A stretch of DNA of 5,040 nucleotides from Patescibacteria group bacterium (GCA_030916555.1 JAUPWK010000024.1:1-5040), one strand, 5' to 3'; shown: positions 1-4,566, counted from the stretch's first letter. The notes: a model not told the origin generated them from the letters alone. Numbers and translations are program-made.

Positions 1-145
1 TGACTTTATGCGTGCGAATTGTAGTCTCGGTCCAATATGAAGAACGCTGGCCCAAAAACCCAAGACTCTCAATTACCGAAACCGCGCCCATCCCAATCAC
101 AAATCCCGCCATCCACAAAAACGCGGCCCAGGTAATCATCGACAT
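1..145 (-). CDS. Small membrane protein, unknown function, N-terminal 48 residues (cut by left edge)
   Basis: The reading frame starts at ATG 145-143 and stays open to the left edge, giving 48 residues from MSMITWAAFL to the edge at ...TIRTHKV; the C-terminus lies outside the window. Residues about 4-30 (WAAFLWMAGFVIGMGAVSVI) form one hydrophobic segment, so this is probably an integral membrane protein with its N-terminus at or in the membrane. The start is supported by its position: only one base separates it from the TAA stop of the preceding gene, and an AAAGG lies about 9 bases upstream inside that gene. This indicates a translationally coupled operon with the DUF5654-like and cohesin genes. 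The segment GFLGQRSSYWTETTIRTHKV resembles a family of small hypothetical membrane proteins I recall from Patescibacteria, but I cannot name a domain. Function unknown. Confidence 0.7.
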   Translation of the reverse strand, partial: MSMITWAAFLWMAGFVIGMGAVSVIESLGFLGQRSSYWTETTIRTHKV

Positions 146-146
146 A

Positions 147-422
147 TTAATCTGCCTTTGGCTTTACAAGCCCAATCACGCGCCGCAAAACAAGCGTCAA
201 AACAACGACAACCACGGTCATGAGCAACGCATATAAAAACTGCGCTGCAATACTTGAAGCCTCTGCCGGAAAGAAGTGTGTAATCGCAGCTTTGACGGCA
301 TCGTTCCAAGCCAAACCCGCTACCACACTTAAAGCAGCGGTAACGTAACTCATGGTCTGGTCAGCCAATGCCGCTCTGACCTCTTTACTTTGCGCGTGCA
401 CTTTTTCAATTACTTTTGTCAT
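147..422 (-). CDS. DUF5654-like small two-helix membrane protein
   Basis: A 91-residue protein with two predicted membrane helices, about residues 24-40 and 58-80, separated by a short loop (AAITHFFPAEASS). The segment SVVAGLAWNDAVKAAI matches the characteristic core of the DUF5654 family (LVAALAWNDAIKALI-like), which is found in archaea and in Patescibacteria and has no known function. The N-terminal 20 residues are charged and helical, and the tail RRVIGLVKPKAD is basic, so the C-terminus is probably cytoplasmic. The ATG at 422-420 overlaps the TGA of the cohesin gene in an ATGA junction, which indicates translational coupling; no strong Shine-Dalgarno site is seen. It probably works in the membrane alongside the surface protein encoded upstream, but that is inference from gene order only. 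Confidence 0.8.
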   Translation of the reverse strand: MTKVIEKVHAQSKEVRAALADQTMSYVTAALSVVAGLAWNDAVKAAITHFFPAEASSIAAQFLYALLMTVVVVVLTLVLRRVIGLVKPKAD

Positions 423-1744
423 ACGCCGTGTCGACTATGAACTGAGCGAGCATGTTTATCTGAAGCTAAATTACGTTCCATCTGTGCAAGTTCATCACCA
501 TGAGTAAGCAAATGCCCGAGCGCTCGCAACCGACGATAAATATGATGCCCCACCAAATAATGTGCGGTAATCATAGCAATGAGAAGTGCGAGCAGGGCAC
601 TCAAAACAATAAACAAGTAATCCTGTGCCATGGCACGTGCCCAAGCAAACGCACTCACGTAGAGCGTTGCCCTCAAATCAACAGATTCATCGCGTACATT
701 TCCGGAAGCATCAACTGCCCGCACCACAACTCGATATTTATGCGTTGGGTCGGCAGTAAATTGGAATGGACTCTCTGCCTGGACAAATACAGGAGAAAGA
801 TCCGGTGACTCCGTCTTATCGATAATTCCAACTTCGTAATGATCAATTCCTGAGAGTGAATCGGTCGTAAAGAAACTCACCAAGCGCCGTTCCGTGTCAT
901 CTCCCTGCACAACGTCGACCGTAGGCTTGAAAGCTGCTGGCAATAATGAATCGATGCGGAGCAGGAAATGCGTCGTCGGTCCCCACACGCCCTGCTTACT
1001 GGCCCGAATATGGAAGTAGTGAAGTCCGTCAGTCAGGCCTTCAAAATTCGCAACCGTACCCGTACCTTCTGAAATCTCGTCAGGGATACTTGAAGGCTCA
1101 GTATTTAAACTAAAGCTAAAACCGTCCACGGCCGGATCTTGGTCCCAACCAATGACTGTATTTCTTTCCTTATACCAATTCGTTTCAAACGGATGCGTGG
1201 GAGAGAAAACACGAGCACCAGCCGGAGGCTTAGGCGTAATAGTGTACGTTGCCCGGCCAAAAGACGCCTGCGCGGCAGTTCCCAATCCGTCATTCGCTAG
1301 AATTTGCGAATTTGATTGTAAGGTAATTTCTCCCTTGCCGCTTGAAAGCGCCCGGAACGTCATGGTGGTAATCAAGCCACTTTCCGTAACTACGCCATTT
1401 GGAATCAAGCCAACCAAATGAGCTGTACCCTCAGTGTTTGAATATGTAGGCGGTTGGAGCCAAAGCTGAATCAACGATTGTCCAGCTGAAGGCGTCACGA
1501 TCTCCATGAGATCCTGAGGGTACTTTACATTTAACTCCATGGTACTCATGCTTTGACCCTTTGTATCCAAATACAGCGATACCTGAAAGGTCGAACCCTC
1601 AATCACTGACTGTGTAGACGGAGAAAAAAACAGGTTCACTTGCGGAGCAGACGTTTCCGCCTGCACAAAGGCAGGCGACCACAAAAACAGGCTCAAACTA
1701 AGCAAGCAGACATACGCTAAAATTCGTAGCCTCAAGATACGCAT
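419..1744 (-). CDS. Cohesin-like / Ig-like surface protein with C-terminal membrane anchor
   Basis: 441 residues. Residues 1-29 are a Sec signal peptide (basic MRILRLR, hydrophobic core, likely cleavage after AFVQA). Residues about 35-170 look like a cohesin-type beta-sandwich: an IEGSTFQVSLYLDT strand near 48, MELNVKYPQDLMEIV near 69, and a closing ASFGRATYTITP strand. Residues about 178-264 are an Ig/FnIII-like module with HPFETNWY near 184 and HYFHIRASKQGVWGPTTHF near 242. This is a module I recall in many Patescibacteria surface proteins. Residues about 268-360 are a second Ig-like module (TTDSLSGIDHYEV, YRVVVRAVDASGNV). Residues about 376-398 form a membrane helix, followed by a basic cytoplasmic tail of about 43 residues. 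It is therefore an exported, C-terminally anchored protein probably mediating carbohydrate or protein contacts at the cell surface. No dockerin partner or enzyme domain is present. The start is fixed by a GGAGG four bases upstream. Confidence 0.85.
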   Translation of the reverse strand: MRILRLRILAYVCLLSLSLFLWSPAFVQAETSAPQVNLFFSPSTQSVIEGSTFQVSLYLDTKGQSMSTMELNVKYPQDLMEIVTPSAGQSLIQLWLQPPTYSNTEGTAHLVGLIPNGVVTESGLITTMTFRALSSGKGEITLQSNSQILANDGLGTAAQASFGRATYTITPKPPAGARVFSPTHPFETNWYKERNTVIGWDQDPAVDGFSFSLNTEPSSIPDEISEGTGTVANFEGLTDGLHYFHIRASKQGVWGPTTHFLLRIDSLLPAAFKPTVDVVQGDDTERRLVSFFTTDSLSGIDHYEVGIIDKTESPDLSPVFVQAESPFQFTADPTHKYRVVVRAVDASGNVRDESVDLRATLYVSAFAWARAMAQDYLFIVLSALLALLIAMITAHYLVGHHIYRRLRALGHLLTHGDELAQMERNLASDKHARSVHSRHGV

Positions 1745-1748
1745 GTTG

Positions 1749-1753
1749 CCTCC
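1749..1753 (-). promoter_or_regulatory. Shine-Dalgarno site of the cohesin gene
   Basis: On the minus strand GGAGG (1753-1749) lies four bases before the ATG at 1744. It is one of the few clear ribosome binding sites in the window and decides the start. The spacing is slightly short. Confidence 0.65.
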
Positions 1754-1761
1754 AGTATAAC

Positions 1762-1792
1762 ATTATCTCCCCTGCTATTTCCCTAGTCTCAA
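1762..1792 (-). promoter_or_regulatory. Possible sigma70-type promoter in front of the cohesin gene
   Basis: On the minus strand TTGAGA (1792-1787) and GATAAT (1767-1762) are separated by 19 bases, with a second TATACT slightly downstream. The -35 box lies inside the end of the EVE gene. Either -10 would give a very short leader. The spacing is longer than ideal, so this is an optional internal promoter at best; the 30-base gap between the genes equally allows read-through from the EVE gene. Confidence 0.3.
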
Positions 1793-2173
1793 CAGCTCAT
1801 CCGCCTGAGCCTTTGTGATTGGCATAACCGATAATCGTGTGTGGCGTACAAGCGGCATGTGTTTCAAAATTGCGTTCACCTTAATAACATCCAAACTCAC
1901 CGATGAACCCAAACTCACCTCTGCGGCCAAGTCTACTGCCGTCCAGGCGGCATCTTTAGGATCAGGGTGAGGTGCAGAAATTACTTTAGCAACTCCAACA
2001 ACTGCCTTATCGGTTTGTGAATGATAAATGAAGGCAACATCACCAGGCTGCATAGCCCGAAGGTTGATTCGCGCCTGGTAATTCCGAATACCATCCCACA
2101 CCGTCGTCCTATCTCGGACCAAGTGTTCCCAGGAATACACATCTGGATCAGATTTCAGAAGCCAATACTGCAT
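1775..2173 (-). CDS. EVE-domain protein (PUA-like fold, THYN1 family)
   Basis: 132 residues that make up a single EVE domain. Family landmarks are in order: the MQYWLLKSDPDVYSW start, WDGIRNYQAR at about 26-35, NLRAMQPGDVAFIYHS at about 37-52, VVGVAKVISAPHPDP at about 58-72, and LVRHTRLSVMPIT near 108-120. EVE domains share the PUA fold and are known as readers of modified bases in DNA or RNA; stand-alone bacterial copies of this size are common and mostly uncharacterised. It is predicted to be cytosolic, with no signal or membrane segment. The length is a little under the 140-160 residues usual for the family, with the loss at the C-terminus. It is the first gene of a minus-strand run, 30 bases ahead of the cohesin gene, and is divergent from the gene at 2240. 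Its Shine-Dalgarno site is weak (GGCGG close to the ATG). The true ligand is unknown. Confidence 0.9.
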   Translation of the reverse strand: MQYWLLKSDPDVYSWEHLVRDRTTVWDGIRNYQARINLRAMQPGDVAFIYHSQTDKAVVGVAKVISAPHPDPKDAAWTAVDLAAEVSLGSSVSLDVIKVNAILKHMPLVRHTRLSVMPITKAQADELLRLGK

Positions 2174-2185
2174 ACCGCCAAGTTA

Positions 2186-2214
2186 TAGACGTTTTAACAA
2201 AAATCTGCTAATCT
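2186..2214 (+). promoter_or_regulatory. Extended -10 promoter of the 119-residue plus-strand gene
   Basis: TAGACG (2186-2191) is separated by 17 bases from TAATCT (2209-2214), which carries an upstream TG (2206-2207) as in extended -10 promoters. The predicted transcription start is near 2221, giving a leader of about 20 bases that contains the AGGAGG at 2227-2232. The 66-bp gap must also hold the promoter of the divergent EVE gene; a TATAAC on the minus strand (2187-2182) is a candidate -10 for it but has no good -35. Confidence 0.5.
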
Positions 2215-2226
2215 TACCTAGCTTTC

Positions 2227-2232
2227 AGGAGG
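2227..2232 (+). promoter_or_regulatory. Strong Shine-Dalgarno site deciding a GTG start
   Basis: A full AGGAGG consensus sits seven bases before GTG 2240-2242. This ideal spacing selects the GTG start over any downstream ATG. It is the strongest ribosome binding site in the window. Confidence 0.8.
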
Positions 2233-2239
2233 CGATTTC

Positions 2240-2599
2240 GTGATCACAGACAACGATGAGCTCAAAAGGATCTATCGCGTAGCCGTTCAGCATGGCAATT
2301 TAGTCCTGCTCACGGACCTGTACATGCGCTGCGCGAAAGGCCGACTCAGGCCAGCTGACATCGACCCCGGACTGACACTCGATGATTTGCAGCGCCATGC
2401 GCAGCAGCATCGAATCACTTACGTTCGAGGGCTCCTCACGACCATCAACGACCTCCAGAACGGTCGCACCACCCGGCATAAGATCGAGCAGATGGTCTCC
2501 GATCTCGAAGAAGTAGGGGCCGATCCCGCGCAAGCCGGACTGGACCCTGCCACGCTCCAGACCCTCCGCTATCGGGCCTACGACACCCACGCTCGCTAG
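2240..2599 (+). CDS. Hypothetical 119-residue soluble protein, GC-rich, family not recognised
   Basis: The start is GTG at 2240 with AGGAGG at ideal spacing; the stop is TAG at 2597-2599. The product is soluble, charged and apparently all-helical: an N-terminal segment DNDELKRIYRVAVQHGNLVL, a middle rich in Arg, Gln and His (DDLQRHAQQHRITYVRGLL), and a helix NGRTTRHKIEQMVSDLEEVG, ending in LQTLRYRAYDTHAR. There is no signal peptide, membrane segment, Cys or recognisable catalytic motif, and I do not recognise the family. The gene is visibly more GC-rich than its flanks (third positions are mostly G or C) and has its own promoter and terminator, so it is a stand-alone transcription unit between two minus-strand units. 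The high GC may mean transfer or simply high expression. The residue composition would fit a small nucleic-acid-binding or regulatory protein, but nothing proves it. Confidence 0.8.
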   Translation: MITDNDELKRIYRVAVQHGNLVLLTDLYMRCAKGRLRPADIDPGLTLDDLQRHAQQHRITYVRGLLTTINDLQNGRTTRHKIEQMVSDLEEVGADPAQAGLDPATLQTLRYRAYDTHAR

Positions 2600-2626
2600 C
2601 CGGTCGCGCGGTCAAACACGCGCCTC

Positions 2627-2654
2627 AGCACCCGCCAATCGGGTGCTTCTTTTA
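2627..2654 (+). terminator. Rho-independent terminator of the 119-residue gene
   Basis: AGCACCCG (2627-2634) and CGGGTGCT (2640-2647) form a perfect 8-bp stem with a five-base CCAAT loop, followed by TCTTTTA. The T-tract is only on the plus-strand side, so it serves the upstream plus-strand gene. Its tail overlaps the stop codon of the convergent minus-strand gene. Confidence 0.85.
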
Positions 2655-3056
2655 TCCAAACAATTTCTTCCACCATCTCTTCATATTTTGTCCCATCAGC
2701 TTCTCCGGCACTGAATCAAGGTTAGTTTCCGAAGTATCGCTCTTTGCTTGTTTATACGCAGCCCTGACCCAACTTTCAATCCGACGCATTTCATTCTCAA
2801 CCACCGCTCCGTCATACTCTCCGGAATGTTTGGTTTCAGAACCGTAAGAAGGCTTCTTTTGATCAAGGTGTAAATTGAAGGTCACTGTCTCCGCGCTCTG
2901 TTCAACGTAAAGGTGAAAGCGGGGATAAAACTCACTCGTCAGACGCACCACAAAGCTCTCCTCCCCACTCAAAGGGTCTTTAAAATAGGAATATCCTGCC
3001 TTTCTTAAGACATCGAGGGTATTTGGGAAGCCAGCCAATGGATAAGTTTTTTTCAT
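2652..3056 (-). CDS. Conserved Patescibacteria-type hypothetical protein (HLDQKKPSYG / HSGEYDG motifs)
   Basis: 134 residues, soluble, no signal peptide. The N-terminal part (residues 1-62) alternates hydrophobic and polar residues as in a small alpha/beta sandwich: MKKTYPLAGFP, AGYSYFKDPLSGEESFVVRL, and FYPRFHLYVEQ. The most striking stretch is NLHLDQKKPSYG at about 61-72 followed by HSGEYDG at 77-83, then a helix ENEMRRIESWVRAAYKQA and a basic tail MKRWWKKLFG. I recall the same HLDQKKPSYG...HSGEYDG core in unannotated proteins of Patescibacteria. The conserved His, Asp, Lys and Glu would suit metal or nucleic-acid binding, but no function is established. The ATG at 3056-3054 has no Shine-Dalgarno site; the start is chosen because it follows a TATAAT box by about 30 bases and gives a sensible N-terminus. 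The gene is monocistronic and convergent with the 2240-2599 gene. Confidence 0.8.
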   Translation of the reverse strand: MKKTYPLAGFPNTLDVLRKAGYSYFKDPLSGEESFVVRLTSEFYPRFHLYVEQSAETVTFNLHLDQKKPSYGSETKHSGEYDGAVVENEMRRIESWVRAAYKQAKSDTSETNLDSVPEKLMGQNMKRWWKKLFG

Positions 3057-3077
3057 AAAAAAGGCGAATATTTAGGC

Positions 3078-3106
3078 TTGCATCAATTATACTTTTACGA
3101 TATTCT
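3078..3106 (+). promoter_or_regulatory. Likely promoter of the tRNA cluster
   Basis: TTGCAT (3078-3083) and TATTCT (3101-3106) are separated by exactly 17 bases on the plus strand. This is the only plausible plus-strand promoter pair between the minus-strand gene and the first tRNA. It would start a transcript near 3113, carrying the first 127-bp element as a leader before tRNA-Pro(CGG). The matches to consensus are partial (3/6 and 4/6). Confidence 0.4.
3086..3091 (-). promoter_or_regulatory. Perfect TATAAT -10 box for the 134-residue hypothetical gene
   Basis: On the minus strand TATAAT (3091-3086) is a full consensus -10 box. The predicted transcription start is near 3079, giving a leader of about 22 bases before the ATG at 3056. 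No good -35 hexamer is found 16-18 bases further upstream. It overlaps the spacer of the opposing tRNA promoter. Confidence 0.55.
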
Positions 3107-3140
3107 TTTGCGGCGTAAAGTCAATGCCGAGCGCCGATTG

Positions 3141-3267
3141 CGAGCCAGTGGCCGACCTCGAACGGAAGTGAGAGGGAGGCCAAAGCGAGCGGCGGCCTGA
3201 CGACAGCGAGGACGATCCCGAGGTTCCCGAGGGGAGTCCGAGAAAAGTCAGGCCGGCAAGCGAGCAC
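3141..3267 (+). repeat. 127-bp GC-rich repeat, copy 1, directly before tRNA-Pro(CGG)
   Basis: This stretch matches 3505-3631 base for base without gaps except at six positions (3147, 3176, 3195, 3244, 3253, 3267), i.e. 121/127 identical. It ends on the base before nucleotide 1 of tRNA-Pro(CGG). It is rich in CGAG, including two tandem CCCGAGG blocks 9 bases apart (3217-3223, 3226-3232). It can form a 9-bp helix CGGCCTGAC (3193-3201) with GTCAGGCCG (3247-3255). An alternative outer helix, 3151-3158 with 3250-3257, contains one A-C mismatch. No protein start or ribosome site belongs to it. It may be a transcribed, structured tRNA leader or a copy of a dispersed genomic repeat; I do not recognise it. 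Confidence 0.85.
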
Positions 3268-3343
3268 CGGGCTGTAGCGCAGTTGGTAGCGCGCGTCGTT
3301 CGGGACGACGAGGTCGTGGGTTCGAGCCCCGCCAGCCCGACCA
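3268..3343 (+). tRNA. tRNA-Pro, anticodon CGG
   Basis: 76 bases including encoded CCA (3341-3343). The acceptor stem is CGGGCTG/CAGCCCG, giving the C1-G72 pair and A73 discriminator typical of bacterial proline tRNAs. The D-arm is GCGC-AGTTGGTA-GCGC. The anticodon stem is CGTCG/CGACG with loop TTCGGGA, anticodon CGG at 3301-3303, reading the codon CCG. The T-arm is GTGGG-TTCGAGC-CCCGC with one G-T pair. All helices close, so it should be functional. It is the first gene of a plus-strand tRNA group and is preceded by the 127-bp element. Confidence 0.97.
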
Positions 3344-3394
3344 GGCATAGTACAAAGGGCTAGAGCAGACCAAACTTGAATAGGTTTCCAATAC

Positions 3395-3482
3395 GGAAGG
3401 ATCGCATAGTGGCCTAGTGCGCACGCTTGGAAAGCGTGTATACCGAAAGGTATCGAGAGTTCGAATCTCTCTCCTTCCGCCA
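3395..3482 (+). tRNA. tRNA-Ser, anticodon GGA
   Basis: 88 bases including encoded CCA (3480-3482). The acceptor stem is GGAAGGA/TCCTTCC with discriminator G. The anticodon stem is CACGC/GCGTG with loop TTGGAAA, anticodon GGA at 3429-3431, reading UCC and UCU. The long variable arm (about 3439-3454, with a TACC-GAAA-GGTA hairpin) is the class II hallmark of serine tRNAs. It lies 51 bases after tRNA-Pro(CGG), in a gap with no other feature seen. Unlike the two Pro genes it has no copy of the 127-bp element in front of it. Confidence 0.97.
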
Positions 3483-3504
3483 GAATTTTTATACTCAGTA
3501 ATCA

Positions 3505-3631
3505 CGAGCCTGTGGCCGACCTCGAACGGAAGTGAGAGGAAGGCCAAAGCGAGCGGCGTCCTGACGACAGCGAGGACGATCCCGAGGTTCCCGAGGGGAG
3601 TCCGAGAGAAGTCAGGTCGGCAAGCGAGCAT
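3505..3631 (+). repeat. 127-bp GC-rich repeat, copy 2, directly before tRNA-Pro(GGG)
   Basis: This is the second copy of the element at 3141-3267, 364 bases downstream and again ending one base before a tRNA-Pro. Here the outer helix GCCGACCT (3515-3522) with AGGTCGGC (3614-3621) is a perfect 8 bp. The inner helix is reduced to CCTGAC (3560-3565) with GTCAGG (3611-3616) plus a T-T mismatch. The two helices share bases 3614-3616, so they exclude each other. The copies thus favour opposite alternatives. The copy sits in the 149-base spacer between tRNA-Ser and tRNA-Pro(GGG), 22 bases after the CCA of tRNA-Ser. Confidence 0.85.
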
Positions 3632-3706
3632 CGGGCTATGGCGCAGTGGTAGCGCGCTTGCATGGGGTGCAAGAGGCCGTGGGTTCAAGTCCCGCTAGCC
3701 CGACCA
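3632..3706 (+). tRNA. tRNA-Pro, anticodon GGG
   Basis: 75 bases including encoded CCA (3704-3706). The acceptor stem is CGGGCTA/TAGCCCG with A73; compared with tRNA-Pro(CGG) the seventh pair has changed from G-C to A-T in a compensatory way. The D-loop is short (AGTGGTA). The anticodon stem is CTTGC/GCAAG with loop ATGGGGT, anticodon GGG at 3664-3666, reading CCC and CCU. The T-arm is GTGGG-TTCAAGT-CCCGC. It is about 79% identical to tRNA-Pro(CGG), with most differences in the anticodon arm. It is the last gene of the tRNA group; its CCA runs straight into the terminator stem. Confidence 0.97.
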
Positions 3707-3740
3707 AAAACCTTACCCTCGTGGTGAGGTTTTTTTATTT
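3706..3740 (+). terminator. Rho-independent terminator of the tRNA cluster
   Basis: AAAAACCTTACC (3706-3717) and GGTGAGGTTTTT (3723-3734) form a 12-bp stem with one G-T pair and a five-base CTCGT loop. The stem runs into a T-rich tail (TTTTTTTATTTT). It shares its first base with the CCA end of tRNA-Pro(GGG), so it ends the tRNA transcript directly after the last gene. Confidence 0.9.
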
Positions 3741-3751
3741 TGTTCCAAAAT

Positions 3752-3779
3752 AAAACACCCGATACGTATCGGGTGTTTT
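3752..3779 (-). terminator. 28-bp perfect palindrome, terminator of the DsbA-like gene
   Basis: The 28 bases form a perfect inverted repeat centred at 3765/3766, with the core CACCCGATAC/GTATCGGGTG flanked by A4 and T4. On the minus strand it lies about 20 bases after the TAA at 3799 and continues as TTTTATTTTGG. It therefore terminates the DsbA-like gene and may also act as a back-up terminator for plus-strand tRNA transcripts. Confidence 0.85.
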
Positions 3780-3798
3780 CGCACTCAATGCCCCGTGT

Positions 3799-4551
3799 TT
3801 ACTTCGCGAGCTCAGCATCAACAATACCCTTCAGCGTAGCGTATGGCACAGCGCCAGAGACTAACTGACCATTGATGAAGGTAGCCGGAGTACCGCTTAC
3901 GCCAGCCGTTGAACCGGAAGCCTGATCAGCATCAACAACACTCTGGTACTTGGCAGATGAGACGCAATCATTGAACTTGGTCATATTGAGCCCAAGATCC
4001 TTGGCGGTCTTCTGTACAAAAGCATTGGCCGTAGCGGTATCACCTTCCAAATTCGCAGTCTGTCCAACGAACATAGCGTCAGCAAACTCCCAGAACTTGC
4101 CTTGCTCATCAGCACATTCGCTAGCTAAAGCCGTTGGCTCAGCATTCGGGTGGAATGAGAGTGGGAAATGACGGTAGACCCAGGCAATCTGGTCTCCGTA
4201 CTCGTCTTCAAGTTGCTGCAAGGTTGGGTGGTGACGCGAACAGAAAGGACACTGGAAATCCGAATATTCAATGACCACTACCTTCGCTTTCTTCAAGTCG
4301 CCGCGTACGTGATCATCTTTAGTGGCAGCGGCCAACTGACCCGCTGGCTGCGTCGTACCAGTGTCAGCAGATGGATTTGTTACAGCTACCTTTGCTGCAC
4401 CATTATTCCCTGTGCTTGGCGCTGCAATCGCAATTCCAGCAAAATTGTTTAAGACCAAGGTAAGAGCGATTCCGGAAACCAAACCAAAAACGAAAAGCAT
4501 TTTTGGGTTGCCGTCAAAAAACCCTCGCGGAGCTTGTGGCTGTTCATTCAT
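3799..4551 (-). CDS. Membrane-anchored DsbA-like thiol:disulfide oxidoreductase
   Basis: 250 residues from ATG 4551-4549. The N-terminal MNEQPQAPRGFFDGNPK is followed by one membrane helix at about 17-37 and a Gly/Ala/Thr/Pro-rich linker at about 40-80. A thioredoxin-fold domain with a helical insert fills the rest. The active site is EYSDFQCPFCSRHHP with CPFC at 101-104, and the cis-proline loop SGTPATF lies at about 219-225, as in the DsbA/Thioredoxin_4 family. A second Cys pair (about C146 in ASECADEQ and C196 in FNDCVSS) is placed like the structural disulfide of other extracytoplasmic DsbA-like proteins. The predicted role is oxidising or isomerising exported proteins on the outer face of the membrane. 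The frame could open 16 codons earlier at a TTG (4599), but that extension spans a hairpin and has no ribosome site. It follows lgt by 59 bases on the same strand. Confidence 0.92.
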   Translation of the reverse strand: MNEQPQAPRGFFDGNPKMLFVFGLVSGIALTLVLNNFAGIAIAAPSTGNNGAAKVAVTNPSADTGTTQPAGQLAAATKDDHVRGDLKKAKVVVIEYSDFQCPFCSRHHPTLQQLEDEYGDQIAWVYRHFPLSFHPNAEPTALASECADEQGKFWEFADAMFVGQTANLEGDTATANAFVQKTAKDLGLNMTKFNDCVSSAKYQSVVDADQASGSTAGVSGTPATFINGQLVSGAVPYATLKGIVDAELAK

Positions 4552-4566
4552 AGACGATATTAGCTC

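Noticed and set aside
12..236. Plus-strand open frame of 74 codons at the left edge
   Set aside because: It covers the junction of two tightly coupled minus-strand membrane genes and reads as a shadow of them.
500..808. Plus-strand open frame of 102 codons
   Set aside because: It lies wholly opposite the cohesin gene, whose domain structure is clear; no ribosome site and an unlikely protein composition.
1105..1421. Open frames on both strands within the cohesin gene
   Set aside because: They are shadow frames of the Ig-like and cohesin coding region with no independent start signals.
2300..2590. Minus-strand open frame of 96 codons opposite the 119-residue gene
   Set aside because: The plus-strand frame has a promoter, AGGAGG and terminator; the minus frame has none and is a by-product of high GC.
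3141..3631. CRISPR array or integrative-element attachment sites
   Set aside because: There are only two copies, 127 bp long and 364 bp apart, with tRNA genes rather than spacers between them; no cas gene, integrase or tRNA 3'-end duplication is present.
3248..3688. Minus-strand open frame of 146 codons (and the related 3121-3348 and plus 3417-3698 frames)
   Set aside because: They run through the antisense or alternative frames of three intact tRNA genes and the repeats, and have no ribosome site.
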